Of a DNA stretch of 64,000 bases, positions 12,108 through 22,090 are shown in pieces. The position numbers and the translations under genes are program-made. The DNA comes from Furcasterigmium furcatum (Eukaryota; Ascomycota; Sordariomycetes; Glomerellales; Plectosphaerellaceae): assembly GCA_001599815.1 (NCBI GenBank), contig BCIA01000002.1, forward strand, positions 310,001-374,000, read 5' to 3'. The notes under the pieces were generated by a model. That model saw nothing but the letters and a program-made list of their open reading frames with translations, searched no databases and had not been told where the DNA came from. How positions within the stretch are numbered: position 1 is the first letter of the stretch; every line of letters starts with the position of its first letter.

Positions 12108-12470
12108 TAGCTGATCAGTCCCGACATGGCCTCCATTTCCAAGTTGCCAATGGGCAGGACGGGATTTCAAAGAAGCAATCGAGAGGACGCCCCATGCGCG
12201 GGACAGGCCCGGGCCCAGCTCCAAAAATTACTTATCCCAGCACCGCTGCTAGTTCTGGTTGGCACCCGCCAATTGCCGAATGAACGATGACGTTCAGCGG
12301 GGTGGACCGCACCCCTGCAGCAAATTGCACGCAGTGGAGTCACATGATCACCCGACGCGGGCGTGTCGCGGTTTTTGGTCATTCGCGTCTCCCGCCTGAT
12401 GGCTGCCGTTGCGCGTGCCTGCAAGCCTCATCTGCCCGCCGCTGGAACATTGCCGGCAACACCCGTTGCC
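12108..12470. promoter_or_regulatory. Divergent promoter of NDUFAF6-like gene and RAD5
   Basis: 363 bp separate the two start codons. GC-rich ACGCG-type sequence (around 12354-12370) lies near the RAD5 start and could be a cell-cycle-type element, but this rests on a short motif only. The exact RAD5 start decides the spacer length. Confidence 0.4.
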
Positions 12471-15400
12471 ATGGACGACTTCCAAGCGTCCGAACCACCG
12501 GCGAAGAGAAGACGGTTCTTTTCGGACACGAATGATCACGATGCGACCGGTCCCTCGCTGCCAGCCCGGACGGCAGAGGACCGCCCAAAGCCTTTGTTGC
12601 TGGACGGGATCGTGTCCTCGACAGCAGCCGATGCCCAAGGGCCGTTGCACGAGCAAACGGCTACCGATTTCCCGACCCAACCGCCGCCCGACCCGAAAGG
12701 CGAGGAGACATCCCCCGGCTTCGATCGGGACACACTCGAAGCGTTCACTGGCGGCAAGATCACCGATGAAGTCTTGTCCATACTCCGGGAGAGGTGCGGC
12801 GACGACCTCGAGCGAGCCGTCAACATGTATTTCGACGGCACTTGGAAGGATTACATGAAGAAGGTACCAACCATGAATGCCTTCGTCGGTCGCCCGGCCG
12901 CTACCCCCGTCCAGCTGGTCAAACACGAGTCGACAGATGCGTCCCCAAAGCCCCAGGTCAGGTCAACCATGCCCGAACACCGCTACATTGGTGCTCTGGG
13001 CGTCGAGGGCTGGGCCACTGTCAGTGGCGCCAACCTGTTGAAACACGGAGACGTCATCAAGCTCGATAGACAAAAGGCTCTGCCGCCGAAGGCACTTGGA
13101 AAGAAGAATGCTGCAGGCGTCACCCCAACGAGACCTGGTCCGAAGGGGAAGAGAAACGACATCATCGTACGCTTCTTGAACGGCAACGGCACCGAGATTG
13201 GCAGGCTCGAGAGGGAGTCTGCCAGCTGGATTTCCACCCTGGTCGACCAAAAGATCTGCAAATTCGAAGGAACATGCGTCTATGCGCCGGAGAGACTTCG
13301 CACAAACGACAACATCTTCATCCAGCTTCGATGCTCTCTGCTAGCTTCTGCCTTCGAAAGCAATGCCTTTAAGCCGGCCGAGGAGGATAAGCGCGTGGGC
13401 TTCTTTGAGAAGGAGGAGTCGTCAACCGAGAGGGATCTACGCCTGCGACAAGTCGCGCTTGTCAGGCTCCTTCAGGAGATCAACTTGGAGCCCACGCAAA
13501 GCAACTCCGCGTCGTCGAGAGAGAAACGGTCAGAACTCTTGAAAGCCGCAACCCTGGATGAGAACAAGCCAAAGGACCCTCAGCGGACGTCGTCTCAAGC
13601 TCCGACTCAGAAAGACCCCGGCTCTTCCCCCTCTTCCGACGAGCCGGAGGAAGGCGAGGAGCTGGAACAGGACCAGCTCGACACACTCTACCGCAAAGCC
13701 CAGTCCTTCGATTTCAACACCCCTGAAGCGGAGCCAGCTGATACGTTTGCCATGTCTCTTCGCGGCTACCAGAAGCAGGCACTCCACTGGATGCTATCAA
13801 AGGAGAAGGACCTCAAAAATGACCGAAAGGTTAGCATGCACCCCTTGTGGGAAGAGTATGTCTGGCCTACAAAAGACATGGACGATGCCGAATTGCCTTC
13901 GGTCAAAGATCAGCTGTGCTTTTATGTCAACCCTTACTCTGGAGATCTCTCCCTCGAGTTCCCCGTCCAGGAGCAAAACTGTCTGGGCGGAATTCTCGCC
14001 GACGAGATGGGTCTCGGCAAGACCATTCAGATGTTGAGCCTCATTCACTCTCACCGATCCGACAGTGTCCTCGAGACCAAGACGGGGGGCCGGAGCATGT
14101 CTTCCGTGAACGACCTTCCGAGATTCGCGACATTCGGCCCAGCCATCCTCCCGGCGCCCCGCACAACACTCGTCGTGGCACCCATGTCGCTGCTCTCGCA
14201 ATGGCAGAGCGAGGCAGAGAAAGCCTCCAAGGCAGGCACCATGAGGATCATGGTCTACTATGGCGCCGACAAGGCAAGCAGCAATCTTCAAGCCCTGTGC
14301 TGCGAGGCGAGTGCGGCCTCTGCACCGGACATCGTCATCACGAGCTATGGTGTGGTGCTTTCCGAGTTCAACCAGATCTCCTCTCAGAATGGCAGCAGAT
14401 CGATGCACAACGGAATCTTCTCCCTGAGCTTCTTCCGGGTCATTCTCGACGAGGGCCATCACATCAAGAACCGACAGTCCAAAACTGCCAAGGCATGCTA
14501 CGAGATTGCGGCCGAGCATCGTTGGGTCCTGACAGGCACCCCAATCGTCAACAGGCTCGAGGATCTCTTCAGCCTTGTACGCTTCTTGCGCGTCGAGCCA
14601 TGGAACAACTTTTCGTTCTGGAAGACTTTCATCACCGTCCCATTCGAATCCAAGAATTTTATGCGCGCTCTGGACGTTGTCCAGACCGTTCTGGAACCGC
14701 TGGTCATCAGGAGGACCAAGGATATGAGGACACCTGATGGTCAGCTTTTGGTGCCCTTGCCGCCGAAGCTCATCGAGATCGTCGACGTGGAGCTTGGACA
14801 AGCTGAACGGGACATTTATGACCACATTTTCCTGCGGGCGAAGCAGACGTTCTCCAAGAATATGGAGGCAGGCACCGTCATGAAAGCCTTCACAAGCATC
14901 TTCGCCCAGATCTTGAGGCTACGTCAGACTTGTTGCCACCCATTGCTGGTCAGGAACAAAGACGCCGTCGCAGATGAAGAGGAAGCGGGCGCTGCTGCTG
15001 ACCTCGTTTCCGGTCTGGCGGACGACATGGACCTGTCTACTCTCCTCGAGCACTTCTCCGCCTCGACAGCCGATTCGGAAACAAACGCGAACGCGTTCGG
15101 TGCCCACGTCTTGGAGCAGATTCGTGACGAGGCCACCAGCGAATGCCCCATATGCGCCGAGGAGCCCATGATCGAACAGACGGTTACGGGAGGCTGTTGG
15201 CATTCCGCCTGCAGGAAATGCCTTCTCGACTACATGAAGCATCAGACCGATCGTGCGAAGGTGCCGACTTGCCCTAATTGTCGAGCGGCCATCAACTATC
15301 GGGACCTGTTCGAGGTGGTGCGGCATGATGACGACCCCGACGTGTTCAGCAAGTCGAAGATCACGCTGCAGAGGCTGGGCAAAGGCAACTCCTCCGCAAA

Positions 15401-15983
15401 GGTCGTGGCCTTGATAAGTGCTCTCCGAGACCTGCGTCGTGAGCATCAAAACATGAAGTCGGTGGTCTTCAGCCAGTTCACGTCATTCCTTGGCCTTATC
15501 GAGCCAGCTCTCGAGAAGCACGGCATGAAGTTTCTTCGATTGGACGGCAGCATGGCCCAGAAAGCTCGTGCCGCTGTCCTTGCCGAGTTCCAGGAATCGA
15601 AGACCTTCACGATTCTGCTCATCAGTCTCCGCGCCGGAGGCGTGGGCTTGAACCTGACAACCGCCAAAAGAGTGTTCATGATGGATCCCTGGTGGAGTTT
15701 TGCCGTCGAAGCTCAGGCTATTGATCGCGTGCACCGCATGGGGCAGGAGGACGAGGTCAAAGTGTATCGATTCATCGTGAAGCAGAGCGTTGAGGAGAGG
15801 ATGCTCCGGGTTCAAGAGCGGAAGAAGTTCCTGTGAGTACAGCCCCCTCGCGTCACCAGCAAGCCGAAACCTGACCTGTACAGCGCGACGTCTCTGGGAA
15901 TGATGAGCGACGAAGACAAGAAGCTCCAGCGGATTGAGGACATCAAGGAGCTGCTGAGCTACGACACCACGACCTCGCTATAA
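12471..15983 (+). CDS. rad5: RAD5/HLTF-type helicase and ubiquitin ligase
   Basis: Two exons (12471-15832, 15884-15983) give 1153 residues. RAD5 polyubiquitinates PCNA at lysine 164 and remodels stalled forks (error-free damage tolerance) in the nucleus. Domains in order: basic start PPAKRRRFF; a UBA-like helix pair typical of fungal RAD5 (AVNMYFDGTWKDY, about residues 110-125); HIRAN domain (from about 170, RYIGALGVEGWATVSG); SNF2 N-lobe with Walker A DEMGLGKT (about 508-516) and DEGHH box (about 659); C3HC4 RING inserted in the helicase (CPICAEEPM through CPNCRA, about 892-935); C-lobe ending DRVHRMGQ (about 1083). The RING insertion between helicase lobes is diagnostic. I chose the start at 12471 because an in-frame ATG 72 bp upstream adds sequence unlike the family. 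A long reverse-strand frame inside is a shadow. Confidence 0.95.
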
Positions 15984-16288
15984 TGACTGCGTACGCGCTA
16001 TCTCTCGGGCAGTTCGGACCCCGAATAACACGACATTCTAAGGGCCAGAGATCTTGTCATTGATGGGATCCAGATTCCAGTTGGGGCATTTCTCATGCTG
16101 GCGACTGGGCGCCAATGCTGGCATGGGAGTAATGTTGGTCGGCCTGTGCATCAGCGAACCTGCACATATGACATATGCCGAAGCATTCAAATGTAGAAAC
16201 ACATTGGCCCAGCACGCCTCGCACAATCTGTGGAAATTCGTGAGCACATGATCTGGTACATGCTGTGAGACTGATGCGCGAGGCCTTG
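15984..16288. other. Convergent spacer, RAD5 and secreted RGG gene
   Basis: Only 305 bp separate the two stop codons. Nothing other than probable 3' UTRs is seen. Confidence 0.5.
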
Positions 16289-16842
16289 CTAGCCACCGCG
16301 TCCGCGTCCGCGTCCTCCGCCACGGGTAGTGCCACCACGGCCGATTCCTCCCCGCCCGATTGTTCCTCCACGGGTAGAGCCCCCGCGGCCGATCGTTCCG
16401 CGCCCACGGATGGAACCACGAGTGGCGCCACCACCACGGCTGCTGCTGGTCAGTTCAAGGCTCTGGCGTGGCTCAGGCTGATGCCAGTCGGCTGTATCCC
16501 TTTCAAGGTTCTTCGGCAAAGCTTGGGAGGCAGGCTCGGCGTGTCCGATGCCCTGTAGGTGATGGGCCGTTAGCTATGGTTCTGTCGATGAGAGGAATTG
16601 CCAGGCTAAGATTTGACGATGGGTGATGTCGGTCACAAAGATGACGGACATGTCCTCATGAGAAACCCAGTGCTTCAACATACATCAGACCCCGCAGAGC
16701 GCTGGAGCATTATTAGCACTGAATACCGGGTTGGTAGTCTGCTGGAACTTGGACATACTTGTTGAATATCTCGAGATCCGTCAAGAGGGGCTGAGTTAGT
16801 GGCAACAGCCAGCAAGGCGATGCTGAGAGTGAAGGGCCTCAT
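16289..16842 (-). CDS. Small secreted Gly/Arg-rich (RGG) protein
   Basis: Two exons (16842-16759, 16552-16289) give 115 residues. The 206-bp intron has donor GTATGT, branch GCTAAC and acceptor CTACAG, and joins in phase 0. Residues 1-18 (MRPFTLSIALLAVATNSA) are a clear signal peptide. The middle is acidic to neutral (QALPKNLERDTADWHQPEP). The last 50 residues consist almost only of G, R, T, S and I in RGG/GRGG/TRGG units, ending GGGRGRGRGG. The mature protein would be very basic and disordered with no cysteines. RGG tracts in cells bind RNA or G-quadruplexes; a signal peptide in front of one is unusual. Function is unknown; an effector, antimicrobial or wall-associated role is only a guess. 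Confidence 0.62.
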
Positions 16843-17570
16843 GATTTGTGGGTGGTAATCAGCAAGGTGGGAATGATAGAATGAATACGACTTTCAGTCG
16901 TGCCGGCGCAATCCATAGTTGTAAGAAGTCCGGTCTCTACATATATTTAATATTTGTTGCTACCAGGCCCTTCCTTTATCTCCCTGATCTTAGGTTTAGC
17001 ACATATAAATCAGCTCGCACTAAATCTGAGCCAAACTTAAATCTGGTCTGGATCTCGATAGCCGACCAGCTGGCCAGCGGCTGTTTGAGATCGGCGGGCA
17101 AAAATCTAGTCGAGCTCAGCTGCGATCTCTGACACCAATTCAGCGACCGCGCTGGCTCACAGACAAAGCCAAGTTGGGATGGAATCGCATCGGACGGCCT
17201 TATGGGCGGTAGTCCAGTTCAACGACCAAGTTATCCAATGGCACGCCGTCATTTCCATAAGTAAGTTTATTTTCAAGAAGCGGAAGAAAGACTGCTGGAT
17301 CGCACCGGACACCAGTTGACCAGCTCTCTCACCGATCCTTTTAGCAGTGTCGCGAGCTGACGATGATAATCTGGCACTAGTTTCAGCCACCTGCTGCATA
17401 GGGCGCTCTTATGCTCGGATGATCCCGAAGATTGGGGCCCAGCCGTGGAGAGTGTCTTGAGCTGAGTTGAGACATATGCCCCAGTTAGTTTTCGAGAACT
17501 CATGGCCAGAACATCTTTCGGCTGCCTCGTATAAGTGCTGTATTGCGAGCGTGCTGGCTGGCTACCAACA
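16843..17570. other. AT-richer intergenic region with possible repeat relics
   Basis: The stretch 16920-17100 is clearly more AT-rich than its surroundings (TATATTTAATATTTG and similar) and has many stops in all frames. It may be an old, mutated repeat, but I cannot name an element. Confidence 0.4.
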
Positions 17571-18491
17571 TTAGATCTTCCCTTCACAATGCCAGTCTAA
17601 CGTGAGGACAGACCCGGATTCGCTTTCTACGATGAAAAGCGTCCTGCCTTCCTTACCACCCCAGGTCAGGTTAGTGCTCCCACTTCCCCAGGCCTTGGTC
17701 GAGATCCTGGCTCGCGGAGTGCCATCTTTATGATGAACAAACACCGCTCCGAGCGTGGAATGTGCCACAAAAACGTTTCCCTCCTCATCCGTGGTCATGC
17801 CATCCGGCCCACCGACGCCGAAGTAACTCGAGAAGCGGCCTGTCCTCTGCACGCTCCCATCTGGGTACAGAGGGGCAAGCCATACACTATTGTCTCTGGT
17901 CATGGCCACGAAGAGTGTTGTTCCTGGCCCATCAAGCACCAGGCCATTAGGCGAGGGGCAATTTCGCAGGAGTATGTCAACCCGTCCGTCAGGGGAGAGG
18001 CGATAGACTCTGCCTGTGGGATCTTGGAGACCGGACATGCCCTGGTCCGTGAAGATGATCGTCCCGTTGGCGGTGACGACGAGGTCGTTGGGGCCTTTGA
18101 GTCTTTCGCCGTTGAAGCGGTCCATGATGGTGCTGAGCTTCTTCCCCTCGGGGGCTTCGGTATCAAGACCGAGGATGCCAAGCTTGAAGTCGGCGATGAC
18201 AAGTTGCCGACGCTGTTCGTCCCATGCCAGGCCGTTGGGCTCGCCGTCGTACTGGATAACGAGAGACCATTCCCGGGTTTCTAGGTCGACGGCGAAGATG
18301 CGCCCGTACGGAATGTCGGTGAGGTAGAGGGTATTGCTGCGAACAACCGGGCCTTCGAGGAAGCTATCAAGGGATCTCCCGCGCTTTTGGTTCATCGAGT
18401 GGTCTGAGGAACCGAATGTGCGGAAGCGTGCGGGAAGAGATGTGAAGAGCTTTGGGGATACGAGAGGGGGAGGCTCATAGAATTCGGACAT
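17571..18491 (-). CDS. SMP-30/gluconolactonase family lactonase
   Basis: A single exon gives 306 residues. A GTG 15 bp upstream is in frame, but the ATG giving MSEFYEPPPLVSPKLF is the natural start. The protein is a six-bladed beta-propeller of the SMP-30/gluconolaconase/LRE-like family. Landmarks are EGPVVRSNTLYLTDIPYGRI (metal-binding Glu of blade 1), EPNGLAWDEQRRQLVIAD, GPNDLVV (Asn ligand), FTDQG, SPNGLVLDGPGTTLFVAMT and GGPDGMTTDEEGNVFVAH (the Asp ligand of the last metal-binding blade). Such enzymes hydrolyse sugar or other lactones with one divalent metal; the substrate cannot be read from sequence. No signal peptide, so cytosolic. It is transcribed away from an ACS-family permease, which suggests uptake and hydrolysis of the same compound class. 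Confidence 0.88.
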   Translation of the reverse strand: MSEFYEPPPLVSPKLFTSLPARFRTFGSSDHSMNQKRGRSLDSFLEGPVVRSNTLYLTDIPYGRIFAVDLETREWSLVIQYDGEPNGLAWDEQRRQLVIADFKLGILGLDTEAPEGKKLSTIMDRFNGERLKGPNDLVVTANGTIIFTDQGMSGLQDPTGRVYRLSPDGRVDILLRNCPSPNGLVLDGPGTTLFVAMTRDNSVWLAPLYPDGSVQRTGRFSSYFGVGGPDGMTTDEEGNVFVAHSTLGAVFVHHKDGTPRARISTKAWGSGSTNLTWGGKEGRTLFIVESESGSVLTLDWHCEGKI

Positions 18492-19043
18492 CCTGTCGGT
18501 GCGCACTGGTAGACCAGGGACTCATCTCATGGCATGAGGTGTTAGTCGTCCAAATACTTCCCTGCATATACTCTGGGCGGCCCAAGTTCCGATTCAACTT
18601 CACTTTCAATGTTTCTCCGAGGAAGTGGCCTGCCAGGTTGCGCTTGGCGGCGTTTGTCCGTGAATCTCCATGGGGTCGTGACGGATGTTGAAGAGAACGG
18701 AGCGAATCCGCGTCCAGGCACGCAGCCCCAAGTCCGAGTCCAACGGCAATACTCCAACTTTTAGGCAAGTTTCTTTATGAGGACGGACTTCTCCCGTCGA
18801 CCCAGTATGAAGAGGGACGACCCCATGGGGCGACCATGACTCGCGGGCTCAGGAATCGGGAGGAAGGGGAGACGGCACCCCAGACCAACCCCGGAATGCA
18901 CGCGAGCTAGGACGCAGCCAGAGCCGTGAGGGTAGTATAAATGCCTTGGCGATGCCTGCGGCCAAGTCCTTCCAAGAGCTCGGCAGCATCTCTCTCATCT
19001 CTTCACAGTTTCCAGCACTCTTAGCCCTCGCTTCCAAGCCACT
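18492..19043. promoter_or_regulatory. Divergent promoter of lactonase and permease 1
   Basis: 552 bp between the two start codons. It contains CGGAGCGAATCCG at 18698-18710, a CGG-N7-CCG inverted repeat of the form bound by Zn2Cys6 dimers. No other gene is seen. Confidence 0.5.
18698..18710. promoter_or_regulatory. Candidate Zn2Cys6 site, CGG-N7-CCG
   Basis: CGGA-GCGAA-TCCG is a perfect 4-bp-arm inverted repeat inside the shared promoter of the lactonase and permease 1. The type of site is established for Gal4-class regulators; use at this locus is inference. Confidence 0.35.
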
Positions 19044-20783
19044 ATGGACCCAGAAGTCAATAAGCCAAATGATTGTCTTCATCTCGAAGACGACGGCACC
19101 AAGGCTAAAGAGGCCATCGAGGCCCCTTACGTGCCAGATCCAGTTGCCGAGAGACGCCTTGTCAGAAAGCTCGACCGAACCATCCTGCCTTGGATCATGC
19201 TGCTCTATCTCTTGTCATACATTGACAGGTAAGTAGGCATGGCGTGATGGTTCCGCCGCCTTTCATCTTGTTCCCCTTGCTGACAGTCTCTTCTCGCACA
19301 GGAGCAACATGGGCAATGCCCGCAACATCGGACTCGAAGCAGACATTGGCCTCACTAGCATGCAGTACCAAATCGCCTCTGCCTCATTCTACATCGGAAC
19401 CGTCCTATTCGGCACCATCGGCGGCCTGATGCTCAAGGTCGTCAAGCCCTCAACATGGCTCGGTGTCTGCGCCATCGGCTGGGGCGCCGTCAGCACCCTT
19501 CAAGCTGCGTGCACCAACGCCGGCGGGCTGATCGCGGTTCGCTTCTTCCTCGGAGTCTTCGAGGCCTCCTTCGCCCCCGGATGCGCCCTGTATCTGAGCT
19601 TCTGGTACCTCAAGTCCGAGCTCTCGCTTCGCATTGCGCTGTACGCTGGCATGAGCGCCTTGAGCGGCGTCATCTCGGGAATCATCGCATACGGCATGGG
19701 CCTTGCCCAGAATATGGCCGTCACGCCATGGCAGGCGCTGTTCATCATCGAGGGTCTACCTACAGGTAAGTCGACTTGCACATAACTCTGGTTGATCGGT
19801 TCTAACACGAGGGTCTGCAGTTGCTGTCGGCTTCCTCACGCTCTGGATTTTGCCTGGCCGGCCCGAGTCGAGCAAGTCCCACTGGTTCACGGACGAAGAA
19901 TACAAGATCGTTCTGAGCCGCCGAAACAGGTTTACGAAGAACGGGGACGAGGGCATCAACATGACCCAAGTAAAGGCGTGAGCACACACCGGATCGGAAA
20001 CCTACACAGCTTCCGTGCTTGGGAAGACTTGCTGACTGGTTATGGCCGCTCTACTAGTGCCTTCACCGATTACCGACTCTACCTGTTCTGTCTGATATAC
20101 TCTGGCCTGTCCCTGTCCTTGGCCGTCGCTGCCGTCTTCCTGCCAACGATTGTGAAGGATATGGGCTATCACTCCGTCATGGCCAACCTCATGACGGCCC
20201 CCATCTACGGCACTGCATATGTCACCCTGTTGATCACTGCGACCCTGTCGGACAGGTTCAGGGTTCGAGGTATCCCAGTCATGATCGGCGGCATCCTCGC
20301 CGGAACCGGATACATCTCTCTCGGTGTCCTGAGAAACGACACCGCCAGATATGTGACCTGCTTCCTCGCTGTGACGGTTTGTTTCAACACGAGTAACCCG
20401 CCACGCTTGCACGCTTGACTGACAACGCTCTGCTGCAGGGCACTTACATGGCGTTCCCCATCGTCCTCACCTGGATCACGTCGACCTTCGCCGGTGACAC
20501 CAAGGCCGGCGTCGGCATCGGGATCGTCATCGCGGTTACCCATGCGGTCGGCGTTGCGGCGTCGAACATCTACCCCAAGTCAGACGCGCCGTACTATCTC
20601 ATGGGGAATGCCGTCTCGAGCGCCCTGACATTCTCGACTGCTGTCGGGGCAGCCTTGATGAGCTTTCTGCTGTGGAGGGAGAATCGCAGACGGGACAGAC
20701 TCTATGGAAAGCCCGAAGTCGGGCTTCCCGTTGATATGGGCGGCGATGCAGACAAGGTCCCTGATTACCGGTATGAAATCTGA
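19044..20783 (+). CDS. MFS permease, ACS (Dal5/Tna1-like) family, no. 1
   Basis: Five exons (19044-19228, 19302-19765, 19821-19977, 20058-20376, 20439-20783) give 489 residues with matching phases. The cytosolic N-terminus is acidic and begins MDPEV; the first membrane helix carries LLYLLSYIDRSNMGNAR, the signature of the anion:cation symporter family. The order is six helices, a charged central loop (WFTDEEYKIVLSRRNRF), then six more helices, with a hydrophilic tail ending PDYRYEI. Family members carry organic anions such as allantoate, nicotinate, vitamins, tartrate or dipeptides into the cell. The substrate is not predictable here. It is divergent from the SMP-30 lactonase, and its N-terminus matches that of permease 2 at 25 kb, so the two look like paralogues. 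Confidence 0.92.
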
Positions 20784-21307
20784 AGGTGGAAACACATATC
20801 ATGAGGGGACCAGGTACTGGGAAGTTGATGATTTCCCCCAGAGCTACTACATTCTATAGCAGCTTGTCCTCTATACCTTCTATCGGGGTATAGAGGGGCA
20901 AGCCATACACAGTTGTCTATGATCATAGCCATAAAGAGAGTTGTGCCCTTACCTAGGGACTCCCTCACTCTACAACAATCCTCCTCTCACGTTTACTTAC
21001 CCTCAGGCTATGACTTCGATGAATTCGGGTTATGAGCTCGCCACCGGATTCTCCTATCACGCCAGTTTCGACTGCTGCAAACGCGCGGATTCTTCGCTCG
21101 TCAAAGCCAGAACCTACTGGTAGGACGGACACCAAAACTCGCAACGATGCCGACGCTCTTCACTGTGCGCAGCCGTTTCGTGTGCCAGGACTGGGGCATC
21201 GAGGGGCACCGGGGCCCGGGACTTTGGGTAATGGGCGCATTCCCGCTCCGCGCTCCGCTGAAACTTACTCTTCCACACCAACAACCAAACAGCTCATCTT
21301 CTCCGTG
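20784..21307. other. Intergenic region containing a lactonase gene relic
   Basis: The first 180 bases hold the mutated fragment described separately; the rest is the probable upstream region of the frameshifted gene that follows. Confidence 0.45.
20845..20965 (-). pseudogene. Fragment of an SMP-30 lactonase gene with RIP-like mutations
   Basis: The reverse strand encodes GTTLFMAMIIDNCVWLAPLY, closely matching GTTLFVAMTRDNSVWLAPLY of the intact lactonase at 17571-18491. At DNA level, 20862-20950 aligns with about 17840-17925. Over the best 62 bases I count about 10 differences. Many are C-to-T or G-to-A, several in CpA/TpG context (TACAG to TATAG, CATGG to CATAG, CACG to CATA). The flanks decay beyond recognition. 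It lies on the same strand as the intact gene, on the far side of permease 1. This looks like the remnant of a duplicate or paralogue damaged by repeat-induced point mutation. Confidence 0.72.
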
Positions 21308-22090
21308 ATGGCAGAAGCAGCGCCATCCAACCCGGCTGTTCCCACCTACGAGTGGCGCCTCAAAAACGGCGGCGTGAGACCCTCTCCGCACATACTGCGC
21401 CTCCACTGGCGCACGTGGGACCCTGTGTCGGCCATCCGCGTGCTGGACGACGCCCAGGACTCGCGCTCCAGGCAGCAGCCATATGACCCTCACTCGCACC
21501 CCATCGCAGCAGAGTCCCTCACCCGACAGCCCGTGTCGTCGATAGACGTCAACCTGGCCGAGCTGGTCCCCTGGGCGGACAATTGGCTGACCGAGCACGA
21601 CCAGCACGGCGAGTGGGACGACGACGACGCCATCGCATCCTTCGGCGCGCGCCTGGTCGCCCCCGCGCCGGGCGACGCCGAGTGGGGGTTGGTCGAGGAC
21701 CTGGCGGCCGAGGCGGGCGCCGACACGGGCGCCGATGATTACGAGATCCCGGCCGTCAAGCGCATGCACTGCTGCGGGCTCGACCGGCCGCCCGACGCGC
21801 CGGCGCCGACGACGGTGCGCGCGTCGACCGAGGGAGGGTTGCTCACCATCGGCGACTGGATCGCGGGCCTCCACGCGCTACTCGAGCGGCAGCGGGCCGA
21901 CGTCGTGGCCGCGCGCGCGGCGAGAGGCACGCATCGTGCGGCGAGCCCGTCGTCCTCCCGGACGAGGTCGTGTACGTGGACCCGACCGTATCCGTGGCCC
22001 ACGTCTACCTCAAGGGCGAGCGGGACGTGCGCCTCGGAGGATGGGAGAGCTTTTGGGGGACGTGTGCCCATGAAGCGAGGAGAAGGGCTG
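21308..22090 (+). pseudogene. Unrecognised protein gene with a frameshift in a GC tract
   Basis: From the ATG at 21308 a GC-rich frame runs about 205 codons (YEWRLKNGGVRPSPHILRLH, then LTIGDWIAGLHALLERQRAD). At 21911-21920 the alternating GCGCGCGCGG tract is followed by a change of frame. The protein-like reading continues in another frame (EPVVLPDEVVYVDPTVSVAH, then LGGWESFWGTCAHEARRRAG), while the original frame turns into Ser/Arg nonsense. The offset fits a two-base slip in the dinucleotide tract. After about 22090 neither frame looks coding. I do not recognise the family; it resembles fungal-only hypothetical proteins. It may be a true pseudogene, or the tract may contain a sequencing or assembly error. 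Confidence 0.55.

Noticed and set aside
13797..14825. 342-codon reverse frame inside RAD5
   Set aside because: Antisense shadow of the conserved SNF2 helicase coding sequence; no motif of its own.
20845..20965. Possible intact small lactonase gene
   Set aside because: Only about 40 codons match and the flanks are unrelated or mutated, so it is a fragment.
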